A stretch of 64,000 nucleotides of DNA from an uncultured Roseovarius sp. (GCA_947499555.1 CANMOU010000001.1:682001-746000), one strand, 5' to 3'. Shown: positions 9,144-20,025, counted from the first letter of the stretch. Program-made: numbers and translations. The notes: generated by a model from the sequence alone, not told the origin.

Positions 9144-10322
9144 CTAGCTGGTCAGGTCGTAGGCGCGTTCGCCATGGACCGAGAGATCAAGGCCGTTGGT
9201 CTCGGTTTCCTCGTCCACGCGCAGGGGGGTGATCAATCCTACAAGCTTGATCAACACAAAGGTCACCACCACGGTGAAGACCCCAACAATCGCAAGGCTG
9301 CCCAGTTGCGCCGCCCAGCTACCGGCGCCGAAGGCCGCAATCATAATCGTGCCGAAAACGCCGCCCACACCATGGACGGCAAAAACGTCCAGAGTGTCGT
9401 CGATCTTGAGCTTTTCACGGATCAGCGTCACGGCCTCCTGACACAGGATACCGGCCACGGCACCGATGATCAGCGCCTCAACCGGACCAACAAAACCGGA
9501 GGCCGGCGTAATAGAGGCCAGACCGGCAATTGTGCCTGTGACCATACCGACAAGTGAAGATTTGCCGAATTTGATCCGCTCCCACAACGCCCAGGTGAGC
9601 GAGGCCGCCGCCGCCGAGATATGGGTCACTGTGATCGCCATCGCCGCGCCCCCATCTGCGGCGAGCTGGCTGCCACCGTTAAAGCCAAACCAGCCAACCC
9701 AGAGCATGGCCGCGCCCACCATGACCATGCCAGGGTTGTGCGGCGGCGTGGTGCGGTTTTTCCGCGCCCCAAGCGCAACGGCCAGGACAAGCGCGGCAAG
9801 ACCTGCGGTTTCATGAACCACGATGCCGCCTGCGAAATCCCGCACACCGGTTTCGCCAAAAATGCCGCCATCCGACAAAAGACCACCGCCCCAGACCCAA
9901 TGGGCCACCGGTGCGTAACACAAAAGCAGCCAGAGAGCCGAGAAGAGCAGCACAAATCCAAATCCGATCCGCTCGACATATGCGCCCACGATCAGCGCGG
10001 GCGTGATGATCGCAAAGGTCATCTGAAAGGCAAAAAACAACACTTCAGGCAGGGTACCGGAGAGCGTGTCGGCCGTGATCCCGCCAAGGAACATCTTTCC
10101 CAGACCACCCCAATACGCGTTGCCCTCGCCAAAGGCGATGGAATAACCGGCAATGAACCAGATGAGACTCATCAGGCAGGCAATCGCGTAGCATTGCATG
10201 AAAACGCTCAGCACGTTTCGCGCGCGCACCAGCCCGCCATAGAACAGCGCCAAGCCGGGTAGTGTCATGAAAAGCACCAGCGCTGTGGCAACGATGATCC
10301 ACGCTGTGTCCGCTCCGTTCAT
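9144..10322 (-). CDS. amtB: Ammonium transporter
   Basis: Encodes about 392 residues of the Amt/Mep/Rh family, a trimeric inner-membrane ammonium channel. Start ATG 10322 (MNGADTAWIIVATALVLFM) is preferred because an AGGAAGG lies nine bases upstream. The alternative ATG at 10331 would abut that site. Eleven hydrophobic segments are visible. The pore histidines fall in VVHETAGLAALV and FAVHGVGGVFGT. No glnK (PII) gene is adjacent, which is unusual because amtB is often coupled to it. Nitrogen regulators ntrBC lie 4 kb away. Confidence 0.95.
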   Translation of the reverse strand: MNGADTAWIIVATALVLFMTLPGLALFYGGLVRARNVLSVFMQCYAIACLMSLIWFIAGYSIAFGEGNAYWGGLGKMFLGGITADTLSGTLPEVLFFAFQMTFAIITPALIVGAYVERIGFGFVLLFSALWLLLCYAPVAHWVWGGGLLSDGGIFGETGVRDFAGGIVVHETAGLAALVLAVALGARKNRTTPPHNPGMVMVGAAMLWVGWFGFNGGSQLAADGGAAMAITVTHISAAAASLTWALWERIKFGKSSLVGMVTGTIAGLASITPASGFVGPVEALIIGAVAGILCQEAVTLIREKLKIDDTLDVFAVHGVGGVFGTIMIAAFGAGSWAAQLGSLAIVGVFTVVVTFVLIKLVGLITPLRVDEETETNGLDLSVHGERAYDLTS

Positions 10323-10485
10323 AGTTTTCATCCTTCCTGAAATCTTTGTCTTTTGGCGCATCAAACGCAGCACGGGCGCGGAAAAAAGAGGCAATGGGCG
10401 CAGAGAGCGCATGAAATGTGAGCATTTTCAGAAGAGATGAAAAATTGGCCTGCCTGAGGCTGCAACGCCCATTTTTTGGGCGAAG

Positions 10486-10956
10486 TTAAGACAGTGAAGT
10501 CAGAATCAAACGCAGCGCGTGATCGCGGGCCGCTTCTCGAACCTGGGCGCGGCCCAACGGGCCAAACTCGACGGTTTCAACCTGCGTCTCCCGGCCAGCC
10601 CGGGCAACACCAAAACAGACACGGCCTTCGGGCTTGTGCTCTGATCCACCCGGACCGGCAATGCCGGTGATCGAAACGGCAAGGTTTGCTCCGGATTGCG
10701 CCACAGCACCCTGCGCCATCTCGACGGCGACGGGTTCGGACACCGCGCCATGCGTATCAAGCGCCTGTATCGTCACACCCAGCATATCAATTTTTGCCTG
10801 ATTTGAATATGTTACGAAACCTCTTTCAACCACGTCTGACGAACCGGGAATATCTGTCAGCGCCACCGCAACCATTCCACCTGTGCAGGATTCAGCCGTT
10901 GCGATCATGACACCTTTTTCACGGGCCTTATCCAGGACCTCTTCGGCCAGTCTCAT
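10486..10956 (-). CDS. CinA C-terminal domain protein (nicotinamide-nucleotide amidohydrolase)
   Basis: Encodes 156 residues, the stand-alone CinA C-terminal domain (PncC type) that deamidates nicotinamide mononucleotide in pyridine nucleotide salvage. Motifs include TAESCTGGMVAVALTDIPGSS near residue 20 and SITGIAGPGGSEHKPEG near 95. The start overlaps the upstream pgpA stop (ATGA), making it the last gene of ispDF-pgpA-pncC. A short GCCC/GGGC hairpin with an A/T-rich loop follows the gene and could be a weak terminator. Confidence 0.93.
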   Translation of the reverse strand: MRLAEEVLDKAREKGVMIATAESCTGGMVAVALTDIPGSSDVVERGFVTYSNQAKIDMLGVTIQALDTHGAVSEPVAVEMAQGAVAQSGANLAVSITGIAGPGGSEHKPEGRVCFGVARAGRETQVETVEFGPLGRAQVREAARDHALRLILTSLS

Positions 10957-11450
10957 CCGCCCGGTCCCCCATGCGCGACCCAGGCCAGGGCGAGCACGCC
11001 AATGGCGGCAAAAACACCCGCGATCACGTCATCAAGCATCACGCCAAGAGCGTCCGCCCGGCGGTCCGCCCATCCGATCGGGCCAATTTTGGTGATGTCA
11101 AAAAGTCTGAAGAGCAGAAACGCGGCGACCCAGCCGGGCCAAAGTGCTGTTATCGAGACACCCGCATGAGTTGCCCCGATGGACAAAGGCAAGATTGCGA
11201 TCCACTGGCCAACTACCTCGTCAATGACGATCTCGGAAGGGTCGTGATCCGATTTTCCTTTTGTTTCCTGTGCTGTCGCCCACCAGCCTAAGGCAAAGGC
11301 CATCAACACTGCCAATCCGAGCAGAACCGGGCCGCCGACCACATGCAGCAACCATCCGGCGGGCAGAGCGGCCAAGGACCCCCATGTCCCGGGGGCCGGG
11401 CGCAGATGGCCGACAAGGCCGGCTGTGGCGATGATATGGCTCAGGCTCAC
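10953..11450 (-). CDS. pgpA: Phosphatidylglycerophosphatase A
   Basis: Encodes 165 residues from GTG 11450, which overlaps the ispDF stop as GTGA. PgpA removes phosphate from phosphatidylglycerophosphate in the inner membrane. The [15 protein letters not shown] motif near residue 17, [13 protein letters not shown] in the middle and [18 protein letters not shown] near the C-terminus are family signatures carrying the acidic residues of the active site. Four hydrophobic segments are present. Confidence 0.95.
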   Translation of the reverse strand: MSLSHIIATAGLVGHLRPAPGTWGSLAALPAGWLLHVVGGPVLLGLAVLMAFALGWWATAQETKGKSDHDPSEIVIDEVVGQWIAILPLSIGATHAGVSITALWPGWVAAFLLFRLFDITKIGPIGWADRRADALGVMLDDVIAGVFAAIGVLALAWVAHGGPGG

Positions 11451-12583
11451 AGTGACATCACCGTCACCACCGCCTGCGCCGCGATGCCCTCTTCCCGCCC
11501 GGTAAAGCCCAACCGTTCGGAGGTGGTGGCTTTGACCGAAACGCGGTCTGCCTCGAGTTCCATGATTTCGGCCAGCCGGGCGATCATGGCGCCCGCATAC
11601 GGCCCGATCTTGGGCCGCTCGCAGATAAGGGTGAGATCGACATTGGTGATCCGAAAGCCTTTGGATTGCGCAAGCTCCACCGCGTGGCGCAGGAAAATAT
11701 GGCTTTCCGCGCCTTTCCATTTTGGATCGGAAGGGGGGAAGTGCCGTCCTATATCGCCCCCTGCCAACGCCCCGTAAAGCGCATCCGTGACCGTGTGCAG
11801 CGCCACATCAGCGTCGGAATGGCCTTGCAGCCCACGGTCATGAGGCACCGCAACACCACAAAGCATGACATGATCCCCCGGTCCAAAGCGGTGCACGTCA
11901 AAACCCGTGCCGGTGCGGATATCCATTGGCCCTCGCAAAATATGTTCCGCCCGCGCAAAATCCTCGGGCGTCGTGATCTTCAGATTGCTTTCCGCCCCGT
12001 CCACGATCCGGATCTCAAGACCGGCGGCGCGGGCAACTTCCACGTCATCCGCAGCACGCCCGTCGGCGGCCTCATGCGCGGCTAGAATGGCCTTGAACGG
12101 AAAGGCCTGCGGTGTCTGGGCGCGGTAAAGCCCGTCGCGCGACTCGGCGCCGGCGACTTTCATGTCGCTCCCGCGCCACAACGCGTCACTCACCGGAAGG
12201 GCGGGTGCGACGCCGAAATCATCGCCATTCGCAAGATGCGCAATGATTCTTTGGATCAGGTCTGGCGCAATACAGCAGCGCGCCGCGTCATGGATAAGAA
12301 CATGTGTCGTCTCCCCAGCCTGAAGCGCGCGCAGCCCATTGAGAACAGAACCCGCTCTGGTTTCGGCCCCTGTAACAACACGTATTTTGCCCGCCGCGGG
12401 CAGCTTCGCGGCGTCGTCGGGATGCACCACAACGATTATGTCCGAGATATCTTCGATCTGAGCAAAAGCGTCCAGCGTCCAATCAATCACGCGCTTTCCG
12501 CTAAGCATCCGCCATTGTTTCGGTGTGTCGCCCCCGGCGCGGACCCCACGGCCCGCGGCCACAATGATTGCTGCGATGCTCAT
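11447..12583 (-). CDS. ispDF: IspDF, fused MEP-pathway enzymes
   Basis: Encodes a 378-residue bifunctional protein of isoprenoid synthesis. The N-terminal domain (about 1-220) is 2-C-methyl-D-erythritol 4-phosphate cytidylyltransferase, with [19 protein letters not shown] and [10 protein letters not shown]. The C-terminal domain (about 221-378) is MEcPP synthase, with [13 protein letters not shown] metal ligands, [16 protein letters not shown] and [17 protein letters not shown]. The fusion is typical of many alphaproteobacteria. It heads the ispDF-pgpA-pncC chain and is divergent from dusB across a 200-base region. Confidence 0.97.
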   Translation of the reverse strand: MSIAAIIVAAGRGVRAGGDTPKQWRMLSGKRVIDWTLDAFAQIEDISDIIVVVHPDDAAKLPAAGKIRVVTGAETRAGSVLNGLRALQAGETTHVLIHDAARCCIAPDLIQRIIAHLANGDDFGVAPALPVSDALWRGSDMKVAGAESRDGLYRAQTPQAFPFKAILAAHEAADGRAADDVEVARAAGLEIRIVDGAESNLKITTPEDFARAEHILRGPMDIRTGTGFDVHRFGPGDHVMLCGVAVPHDRGLQGHSDADVALHTVTDALYGALAGGDIGRHFPPSDPKWKGAESHIFLRHAVELAQSKGFRITNVDLTLICERPKIGPYAGAMIARLAEIMELEADRVSVKATTSERLGFTGREEGIAAQAVVTVMSL

Positions 12584-12784
12584 GGGATTTGATTACGCGG
12601 CCCTGCCGCCCTGCGCAATAGGAGGTCGTAACGCAATCCGCGTGAACAGCGGACCGAACGCAGAGTGGATTTACAATCCCTTACAGGCGATTGTGCTCAT
12701 TTTTTGTGCATAAATACTCTTGCGCCAATAATTTGTGCGTCTGCGCGTTGAAACACCTCCATCATCGCCCTAGGGTTCTGAGGC

Positions 12785-13798
12785 GTGAACACATCAGAGA
12801 CATCAATGCTGGCCCTCGAAAACAAACCTGTGACACCGCCGGTTCTGCTCGCCCCTCTGGCAGGGATCACGGACCTTCCTTTTCGGAGTTTGGTGTCGGC
12901 TTTCGGCGCCGGATTGGTGGTGAGCGAGATGATCGCAAGTCAGGAGATGGTACAGGCCAAACCGGGTGTTCGCGAGAAGGCTGAATTGGGGTTTGACCGG
13001 GAAAACACCGCCGTGCAACTTGCCGGTCGTGATCCGTACTGGATTGCCGAAGCCGCGCGGCTGGTGGAAGGCAACGGCGCACAGATCATCGATATCAATA
13101 TGGGATGTCCCGCCAAGAAGGTGACGAGCGCGAGTGGTGCGGGGGCCTGCGGCTCAGCTTTGCTGAAAGATCTCGATCTAGCCCTGCAATTGATCGAGGC
13201 GGTGATCGCGGCCGTCAAACTGCCAGTCACGCTCAAAACGCGGCTTGGTTGGGATGACCACCTTCTAAATGCCCCGGAACTGGCGCGACGCGCAGAGTCA
13301 GCGGGCATACAGATGATCACGATCCATGGCCGCACCCGCTGCCAGTTCTACAAGGGCCATGCGGATTGGGCAGCCATCCGTTCCGTCAAAGAGGCGGTGC
13401 GCATTCCGGTCGTCGCCAATGGCGACATCATAGATACAGCCACAGCGCAGAAAGCTTTGGAGCAATCCGGGGCGGACGGTGTCATGATCGGGCGTGGCGC
13501 ACAGGGCCAGCCCTGGAAACTGGCGGAGGTTGCCGCAGACCTGTTCGGGTTCACCCCGCCGGAAGTGCCAGAAGGCAAAGGACTGGTTGAACTGGTGATC
13601 GGGCACTACCAGGCCATGCTAAGCTTTTACGGCACGCAGCTTGGCACACGCGTCGCACGCAAACATCTGGGCTGGTACATGGATCATGCGGGCACGGGCA
13701 CAGGCCTGCGCCGCGCAATTCTAACAAGTGGCGTCCCGGATGAGGTCGAGGCGCTTCTGCCCGATGCCTTACACCCCGAAAACAAGGTGGCCGCATGA
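12785..13798 (+). CDS. dusB: tRNA-dihydrouridine synthase DusB (NifR3-like)
   Basis: Encodes 337 residues from GTG 12785. ATG 12806 has a better-spaced purine-rich site and may be the real start. It is an FMN enzyme that reduces uridine in tRNA D-loops. [41 protein letters not shown] with the catalytic cysteine, and VVANGDI and [14 protein letters not shown] in the FMN-binding barrel are all present. It heads the ntr cluster, the arrangement called nifR3-ntrB-ntrC in Rhodobacter, and overlaps ntrB by four bases. Confidence 0.95.
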   Translation: MNTSETSMLALENKPVTPPVLLAPLAGITDLPFRSLVSAFGAGLVVSEMIASQEMVQAKPGVREKAELGFDRENTAVQLAGRDPYWIAEAARLVEGNGAQIIDINMGCPAKKVTSASGAGACGSALLKDLDLALQLIEAVIAAVKLPVTLKTRLGWDDHLLNAPELARRAESAGIQMITIHGRTRCQFYKGHADWAAIRSVKEAVRIPVVANGDIIDTATAQKALEQSGADGVMIGRGAQGQPWKLAEVAADLFGFTPPEVPEGKGLVELVIGHYQAMLSFYGTQLGTRVARKHLGWYMDHAGTGTGLRRAILTSGVPDEVEALLPDALHPENKVAA

Positions 13799-14871
13799 CA
13801 GAGTTCGACCACCGCCTCTGGGCTGCCCTGCCTGTGCCCGCGCTCATTCTGGCAGAGGATGACACGATTCTGGATGCAAACCCGGCAGCAGAAGGGTTTT
13901 TGATGACCTCTGCCAAGGCAATCACCGGTCAACCCGTCTGGGACCGTTTGGCGGTGGACGCGCCCATCGAGGAGGCCCTGGAGCGAGCGCGCACAAAAAG
14001 AGCGCCGCTATTTGTCAACGATATCGATGTCGGCACGGGTGAGCGCGCGCCGCTGCAATGCAATCTGCAGGTTGCACCGCTGACACCCGACAAGGGGGAG
14101 ATGATTCTGCTGATCTCGCCCCGGGAATTGGCCGGGCGAGTCAAGCAAAGCCAATCTGTCAAATCAGCAGCGAAATCGGCCATCGGCATGGCCGAGATGC
14201 TGGCGCATGAGATCAAGAACCCGCTGGCAGGCATCACCGGTGCGGCACAGCTTTTGTCTATGAACCTCAACCAGGAAGACCTTGAACTGACCGATCTGAT
14301 TGTGAGCGAAACGCGCCGCATCGTGGCACTGCTCGAACAGGTCGAGCAGTTTGGAAATGTCAGCAAGCCGCAACTTGGTGCGGTCAACCTGCACGACGTG
14401 CTGGATCGTGCGCGCCGCTCGGCGCTTGTGGGTTTTGCAGCAAATATGACGATCCTCGAAGACTACGACCCGTCGCTGCCGATGGCACAAGGCGATCCCG
14501 ATCAGCTTTTGCAGGTGATCCAGAACCTCCTCAAGAACGCCACCGAGGCGGCTGGACCTGCCGGCGGGACAATCACATTGCACAGCTATTACGAACAATC
14601 CCTGCGCGTGCGGCGCGGCAATGGCAGTGGCAAGTCCCTGCCACTGCAGATCGAGGTGATCGATGATGGGCCCGGCCTGCCGCAGGACATTCGCAATGAT
14701 CTTTTTGAACCTTTCGTGTCAGGCCGAGAGAACGGCACCGGTCTTGGCCTCGCGCTTGCGGCCAAAATCATCTCTGACCACGACGGGTGGATTTCCGTCA
14801 GTTCGGTGCCCGGGCGCACCGTGTTTCGCATTTCCCTGCCGCGCGCAGAGAACCAAGGGGAGGATACATAA
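13795..14871 (+). CDS. ntrB: Nitrogen regulation sensor kinase NtrB
   Basis: Encodes 358 residues without membrane segments, as expected for cytosolic NtrB. An N-terminal PAS-like domain (about 1-115) precedes the H-box [14 protein letters not shown] with the phosphorylated His138, the N-box region near 250 and the glycine-rich [12 protein letters not shown] and [17 protein letters not shown]-lid motifs. In this family NtrB is controlled by PII and phosphorylates NtrC under nitrogen limitation. The start overlaps dusB (ATGA) and the stop overlaps ntrC (TAATG). Confidence 0.95.
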   Translation: MTEFDHRLWAALPVPALILAEDDTILDANPAAEGFLMTSAKAITGQPVWDRLAVDAPIEEALERARTKRAPLFVNDIDVGTGERAPLQCNLQVAPLTPDKGEMILLISPRELAGRVKQSQSVKSAAKSAIGMAEMLAHEIKNPLAGITGAAQLLSMNLNQEDLELTDLIVSETRRIVALLEQVEQFGNVSKPQLGAVNLHDVLDRARRSALVGFAANMTILEDYDPSLPMAQGDPDQLLQVIQNLLKNATEAAGPAGGTITLHSYYEQSLRVRRGNGSGKSLPLQIEVIDDGPGLPQDIRNDLFEPFVSGRENGTGLGLALAAKIISDHDGWISVSSVPGRTVFRISLPRAENQGEDT

Positions 14872-16235
14872 TGGATGGCACGGTGCTCGTTGCCGATGAC
14901 GACCGCACAATCCGAACGGTTTTGACACAGGCGCTCACGCGCGCAGGCTGTCGCGTCCACGCAACTTCGTCTCTCACCACTCTCATGCGATGGGTGGATG
15001 AAGGCAAGGGTGACGCTGTCATCACCGATGTGATGATGCCTGATGGCAATGGCCTTGAGATGCTCCCCAAGATTGCCCAGGACCGGCCCGGCCTGCCGGT
15101 CATCGTCATCTCGGCGCAAAACACGATCATGACGGCAATTCAGGCCGAAGAGGCCGCCGCCTTTGACTATTTGCCAAAACCGTTTGACCTTCCGGATCTG
15201 ATGAAACGCACGGCGCGGGCGCTTGAATCAAACAACGCGCGCACATCCGCACAGTCCACGAGCGACGAACGACCCGATGATTTGCCGCTAGTCGGGCGGA
15301 CCGCGGCGATGCAGGGGCTCTATCGGGTGGTCGCGCGGCTCATGAACACCGATCTGCCGGTTCTGATCACCGGTGAATCCGGCACCGGCAAGACGCTTAT
15401 CGCGCGCGCGGTGCATGACTTTTCAGACCGACGCACTTTGCCCTTTGTCACGGTGATGCCCGCCGACCTTGCCGATCTTGAAGGACCCAGCCGCATCATG
15501 GCACGCGCAAAGGGCGGCACGATTGTTCTGGATGGCGTGGGGGATTTGGACATGGATGCGCAGGCGCGGGTGGTCCGGATGATGGATGCACCAGGCGATC
15601 ATATTCCACGTTTTATGGCCACCAGCCTTGGCCGACTTGCCGACCGGCTTGAAGCGGGTGCTCTAAGAGAGGACCTTTACTACCGCCTAAGCGGCGCGGT
15701 GGTCGAGGTGCCCAGCCTGCGCGCCCGCGTTGATGATATTCCACTGCTGGCCAACCACTTCCTCAGCCGGGCTGAGCGCGAGGGGCAGCCCGCGCGCAGA
15801 TTGTCGGAAGAGGCCATGGAGTTGATGCGCGCCTATAGCTGGCCGGGAAATGTGCGCCAGCTTGAAAACGCCGTGCAACGGCTTGGTCTGACGGCGCGCG
15901 CAGACGAGATCAGCCGCACCGAGGTTGAAACCGTCCTTGGCAATCAGCCCGAGGCCGCGCCAATCATGGGACGCGGGGCAGGGGACAATTTGTCGGATTC
16001 AATCGGACGGCATCTGCGGCGCTATTTCGATCTTCATGGAAACGTGCTGCCGCCGCCGGGTCTGTACGGGCGAATCCTGCGCGAAATGGAGATGCCGCTC
16101 ATCGAGATCGCGCTCGACGCGACGGGCGGAAACCAGGCCAAATGCGCCGACCTTCTCGGCATTAACCGCAATACTTTGCGCAAGAAAATCACTGACCTCG
16201 ATATTAGCGTGACACGCCGCCGCAAGTTGATGTAA
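14871..16235 (+). CDS. ntrC: Nitrogen response regulator NtrC lacking the GAFTGA motif
   Basis: Encodes 454 residues: receiver (1-120, phospho-acceptor Asp53 in VITDVMMPD), AAA+ domain (about 138-360, Walker A GESGTGKT at 168-175) and a Fis-type helix-turn-helix (about 412-445, [20 protein letters not shown]). The GAFTGA loop that contacts sigma-54 is absent. The region between residues 195 and 215 is shortened, and Walker B reads VLDGVGD with glycine where glutamate is expected. Rhodobacter capsulatus NtrC is known to lack GAFTGA and to activate sigma-70 polymerase, so the same mode is likely here. Start ATG 14871 overlaps the ntrB stop. Confidence 0.94.
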   Translation: MDGTVLVADDDRTIRTVLTQALTRAGCRVHATSSLTTLMRWVDEGKGDAVITDVMMPDGNGLEMLPKIAQDRPGLPVIVISAQNTIMTAIQAEEAAAFDYLPKPFDLPDLMKRTARALESNNARTSAQSTSDERPDDLPLVGRTAAMQGLYRVVARLMNTDLPVLITGESGTGKTLIARAVHDFSDRRTLPFVTVMPADLADLEGPSRIMARAKGGTIVLDGVGDLDMDAQARVVRMMDAPGDHIPRFMATSLGRLADRLEAGALREDLYYRLSGAVVEVPSLRARVDDIPLLANHFLSRAEREGQPARRLSEEAMELMRAYSWPGNVRQLENAVQRLGLTARADEISRTEVETVLGNQPEAAPIMGRGAGDNLSDSIGRHLRRYFDLHGNVLPPPGLYGRILREMEMPLIEIALDATGGNQAKCADLLGINRNTLRKKITDLDISVTRRRKLM

Positions 16236-16333
16236 AAGTGCAACATAACTGTGGCCGATCGGGGGCACCCCGCGGTTTTAATCTAAATGTGGCGGAGCAG
16301 TATCCAATTGCCACTACCTGATGGGGGCTGTGC

Positions 16334-18595
16334 GTGGCGTTAGAGACACGCAGATTGTCTTGGGATCATGTGGGCCGACTTCGTCGGCTGCAAAAGGTGC
16401 GAAATGTCGCGACCTTTTCGCTTGTTGTCCTGGGGCCTATTCTGGCGCTGGTGACCTATCTCGTCATGGGGCCGCTTGATCAGGGATCGTCCTCGAACAT
16501 TCTGAGGCTCGTGCTGCTGGCCGATCTGGTCTACGTGATTATGGTCGCAGCCCTTGTTCTGCAACGGGTCGCCCAAATGATCGCCGCCCGCCGCCGCCGC
16601 TCTGCCGGGTCGCAGCTGCACCTGCGCCTGACCGGGGTCTTTGCGCTTATGGCCCTTCTGCCAACCGTGACCGTGGCCGTCTTCGCCACGCTTTCGGTAA
16701 ATATGGGGCTTGAGGCCTGGTTTTCGGATCGGGTCGGTGGCGTGGTCGACAATTCCGTCGCCGCAGCACAGGCCTATGAAGATGAGCATCGCAGAGACCT
16801 CGAGACCGATGCACGCGCACTTGCGTCTCTCATCGTCGCAACCAAACGTGCCGCCCTTTTCATCGACGACGGCGATATCCGGCAGGTTCTGTCGCGGGGC
16901 CAACGCGAGATACAACGCGGCCTGCGCGAAGCTTTCGTCATTGATGGGCTTGGCGAGATCCGGGCGCGTGGGGAACGGTCATACCTCTTTGACTACGAAC
17001 AACCCGACAGAGAGCAGATTGAACAGGCCATCGCAGAAGGGATCCTTGTCATTCAGGACTGGGACAACAACGAGTTCCGCGCCCTCATGCCGCTTGAAGA
17101 CATCCCGGATCGCTATCTCTATGTCAGCCGTAACGTGGATGGCGATATCCTCAATCTTCTGGACGACACCAAGGAAACCGCGCGGTTCTATCAGCAGCGC
17201 GAGAGCGAGCGGGACCGCGTTCTTTTTGAGTTCGGGCTGCTTTACCTTGGGTTTGCAGTCATCCTGATTCTTGCAGCGGTTTGGCTTGGTATGTGGTTTG
17301 CTGAGCGGCTTTCCCGCCCCGTGGGGCGCCTGACCGGTGCTGCGCAGCGGGTGGGTGACGGTGATCTTGATGTGCAGGTGCGCGAAGAGGCGGGTGGCGA
17401 TGAGATCGGCCAGCTATCAACCTATTTCAACCAGATGACCCGCCAGCTCAAGCAACAGCGAGAAACACTTCTGGCAAATACCGAGCAGATCGAGCGCCGG
17501 CGCAGGCTCTTTGACTCGGTCCTGGGTTCAGTTTCATCGGGGGTCGTGGGGCTTGATACCCAAGGTCGCGTCACCTTTGTTAACCGCGCGGCGGAGCGGC
17601 TTCTGGACTGGACCGAGGATCAACAATCATTGGCCCTTTCGGTGGCTGTGCCGGAGTTTTTCACGCTTTTCGAAAAACTCAAATCCTCGAACACCGGATT
17701 TGTTCAGGAAGAGATCAAGGTCAGCCGGGGCAGGCGCATGGAGAACCTGCTGGTGCGGATGTCGACACGGCGCAATGAGGACGGCCGCCGCGAAGGCTAT
17801 GTTGTGGCATTTGACGATGTCACCGAACTTGTGACCGCACAGCGCATGGCGGCCTGGGGTGATGTGGCCCGGCGGATCGCGCATGAAATCAAAAACCCGC
17901 TCACGCCCATTCAGCTTTCGGCGGAACGCATCAAGCGGAAATTCACGCGCGCGCTGGATGAAGAGCAGGCGAGCGATCTGGAACAACTGACCGACGTGGT
18001 GGTGCGCCAGACCAATGATCTGCGCCGCATTGTCGATGAGTTCTCGAAATTCGCGCGGATGCCCGAACCGCAAACCCAAACCGAAAGCCTGTCGAAACTT
18101 CTGCGGGAAGCGGTTCTTTTGCAGGAAGCCGGCCAACCTGATGTCCGGTTCGAGACGCAATATGTCACCGATGAGCTTCTGGCCGAGATCGACGCGACAA
18201 TGATTAATCAGGCCCTTACGAATCTGATTAAGAACGCAGGCGAAGCCATTGAAAGCCTTTATGAAAGAGAAGGTTCTGACAATCATCAGGCGATGATTCA
18301 TATCTCAAGCGCCATCGAGGATGAATCGGCCGTTATCTGTATCTCCGATAATGGCATCGGTCTGCCGGAGGATCGGTCACGGCTGTTTGAGCCTTATGTG
18401 ACGACCCGCGAGAAAGGCACGGGGCTTGGCCTGCCTATCGTGAAAAAGATTATCGAAGAGCATGGCGGCACGCTGGCCCTTGAGGACGCGCCGCCTTTCA
18501 CGCCCGGGGCACGGGTCGGGGCCATGGCGGTGATCCGTCTGCCTTTGTCCGAGCGCGCCGAGCAAACCCAAATAGATGAAAAACAAGCGGTGTGA
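16334..18595 (+). CDS. ntrY: Membrane sensor histidine kinase NtrY
   Basis: Encodes 753 residues from GTG 16334. The N-terminus has about four membrane segments around an extended periplasmic loop, then a HAMP linker (near 320-370), a PAS domain (near 385-490), the H-box [22 protein letters not shown] with His517 and a C-terminal ATPase domain (DNGIGLPEDRSRLFEPYVTT, GTGLGLPIVKKI). NtrY/NtrX senses nitrogen or redox state in alphaproteobacteria. It lies 98 bases after ntrC and nine bases before ntrX. Confidence 0.95.
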   Translation: MALETRRLSWDHVGRLRRLQKVRNVATFSLVVLGPILALVTYLVMGPLDQGSSSNILRLVLLADLVYVIMVAALVLQRVAQMIAARRRRSAGSQLHLRLTGVFALMALLPTVTVAVFATLSVNMGLEAWFSDRVGGVVDNSVAAAQAYEDEHRRDLETDARALASLIVATKRAALFIDDGDIRQVLSRGQREIQRGLREAFVIDGLGEIRARGERSYLFDYEQPDREQIEQAIAEGILVIQDWDNNEFRALMPLEDIPDRYLYVSRNVDGDILNLLDDTKETARFYQQRESERDRVLFEFGLLYLGFAVILILAAVWLGMWFAERLSRPVGRLTGAAQRVGDGDLDVQVREEAGGDEIGQLSTYFNQMTRQLKQQRETLLANTEQIERRRRLFDSVLGSVSSGVVGLDTQGRVTFVNRAAERLLDWTEDQQSLALSVAVPEFFTLFEKLKSSNTGFVQEEIKVSRGRRMENLLVRMSTRRNEDGRREGYVVAFDDVTELVTAQRMAAWGDVARRIAHEIKNPLTPIQLSAERIKRKFTRALDEEQASDLEQLTDVVVRQTNDLRRIVDEFSKFARMPEPQTQTESLSKLLREAVLLQEAGQPDVRFETQYVTDELLAEIDATMINQALTNLIKNAGEAIESLYEREGSDNHQAMIHISSAIEDESAVICISDNGIGLPEDRSRLFEPYVTTREKGTGLGLPIVKKIIEEHGGTLALEDAPPFTPGARVGAMAVIRLPLSERAEQTQIDEKQAV

Positions 18596-18604
18596 GGTAA
18601 TAAA

Positions 18605-20011
18605 ATGAGCGATATTCTGATTGTGGACGATGAACGCGACATTCGCGAACTGATTTCGGATATCCTGAAAGATGAAGGGTATACCACCCGGCTGGCGGGC
18701 AACTCCGACGAGGCCATGGCAGCGGTAGCCGAGGAGCGCCCGGGCCTGATGATCCTCGATATTTGGCTCAAAGACAGCAACATGGATGGGATCGACATCC
18801 TAAAATGCATCAAGCGCGACTACCCTGATGTGCCGGTTGTGATCATTTCCGGGCACGGCAATATCGAGATCGCCGTGGCGGCGATCAAGCAGGGCGCTTA
18901 TGACTTTATTGAAAAGCCTTTCAATATTGACCAGTTGATGGTCGTGATCCGGCGCGGGATGGAGACAAGCCGTCTGCGCCGCGAGAACACAGCGCTCAAG
19001 CAGCAAAGCACCGGACCGGCAGAGATGCTGGGGGAAAGCCCGGCCTTCCGCACGCTGGTCAGCCAGCTTGACAAGGTCACAAAGTCGAATGGCCGGGTGA
19101 TGTTGACCGGGCCTGCGGGATGCGGCAAGGAACTGGCCGCGCGATATATCCACGCCAATTCGAACCGTGCCGATGGGCCTTTCGTCTGCGTTGGATGCGC
19201 GTCGATTGAGCCCGACCGGATGGAAGAGGTGCTTTTCGGCCGCGAAAGCGATGAAGGCGGGACAACACCCGGTCTCCTTGAAGAAGCCAATGGCGGCGTG
19301 ATCTATTTTGACGAAGTCGCCGATATGCCATTGGGAACACAATCAAAAATCCTTCGCGTTCTGGTCGATCAGACTTTCCTGCGGGTGGGCGGAAGCGACA
19401 AGGTGCAGGTTGATCTAAGGGTGATTTCCTCGACCCACCGGGATCTTGAGCTCGAGATCGAGGCAGACCGGTTCCGCCGTGAGCTTTATCATCGCCTGAA
19501 TGTTGTGCCAATCAGCGTACCGAGTCTGGAAGACCGCCGGGAGGATGTACCTGAACTGGCCGCCTATTTCATCGAAACCCTGAGCCGCGAACAGGGCTTG
19601 CCACACCGGGAGCTCAGCAGTGAGGCGGCGGCGCTGCTGCAGACCATGAGCTGGCCCGGCAACATCCGGCAATTGCGCAACGTGGTCGAGCGGGTTCTTA
19701 TCCTCGGCGATGCAACCGGCGATATCGAGGCACGGGAAATCCCCGGCGAAAGCGAAGGCCCTGCAGAAGAGGGCCGTGTGGTGCTTTCGGGGACAATTGC
19801 GACCCTGCCACTGCGTGAGGCTCGCGAGGCCTTTGAACGCGAGTATCTGATGACACAGATCGGGCGCTTTGGCGGCAATATCAGCCGCACGGCGGAATTT
19901 GTCGGCATGGAACGCAGCGCGCTGCACCGCAAGCTCAAGTCGCTTGGCGTGGTGACCGGTGCCAAAGGCACAAAACAGGCCGAGGAAGAACCCGAACCAG
20001 CAGAGCCATAA
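18605..20011 (+). CDS. ntrX: Response regulator NtrX, GAFTGA motif absent
   Basis: Encodes 468 residues: receiver (Asp52 in MILDIWLKD), AAA+ domain with a divergent Walker A GPAGCGKE at 169-176 and intact Walker B IYFDEVAD near 234-240, and a C-terminal Fis-type helix-turn-helix (GGNISRTAEFVGMERSALHRKL). The sigma-54 contact loop is replaced by ESDEGGTTPG near residues 214-223, so sigma-54 activation is unlikely. A glutamate- and proline-rich tail ends the protein. The partner kinase is ntrY immediately upstream. Confidence 0.93.
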   Translation: MSDILIVDDERDIRELISDILKDEGYTTRLAGNSDEAMAAVAEERPGLMILDIWLKDSNMDGIDILKCIKRDYPDVPVVIISGHGNIEIAVAAIKQGAYDFIEKPFNIDQLMVVIRRGMETSRLRRENTALKQQSTGPAEMLGESPAFRTLVSQLDKVTKSNGRVMLTGPAGCGKELAARYIHANSNRADGPFVCVGCASIEPDRMEEVLFGRESDEGGTTPGLLEEANGGVIYFDEVADMPLGTQSKILRVLVDQTFLRVGGSDKVQVDLRVISSTHRDLELEIEADRFRRELYHRLNVVPISVPSLEDRREDVPELAAYFIETLSREQGLPHRELSSEAAALLQTMSWPGNIRQLRNVVERVLILGDATGDIEAREIPGESEGPAEEGRVVLSGTIATLPLREAREAFEREYLMTQIGRFGGNISRTAEFVGMERSALHRKLKSLGVVTGAKGTKQAEEEPEPAEP

Positions 20012-20025
20012 ACCGCGCGAGCGGG

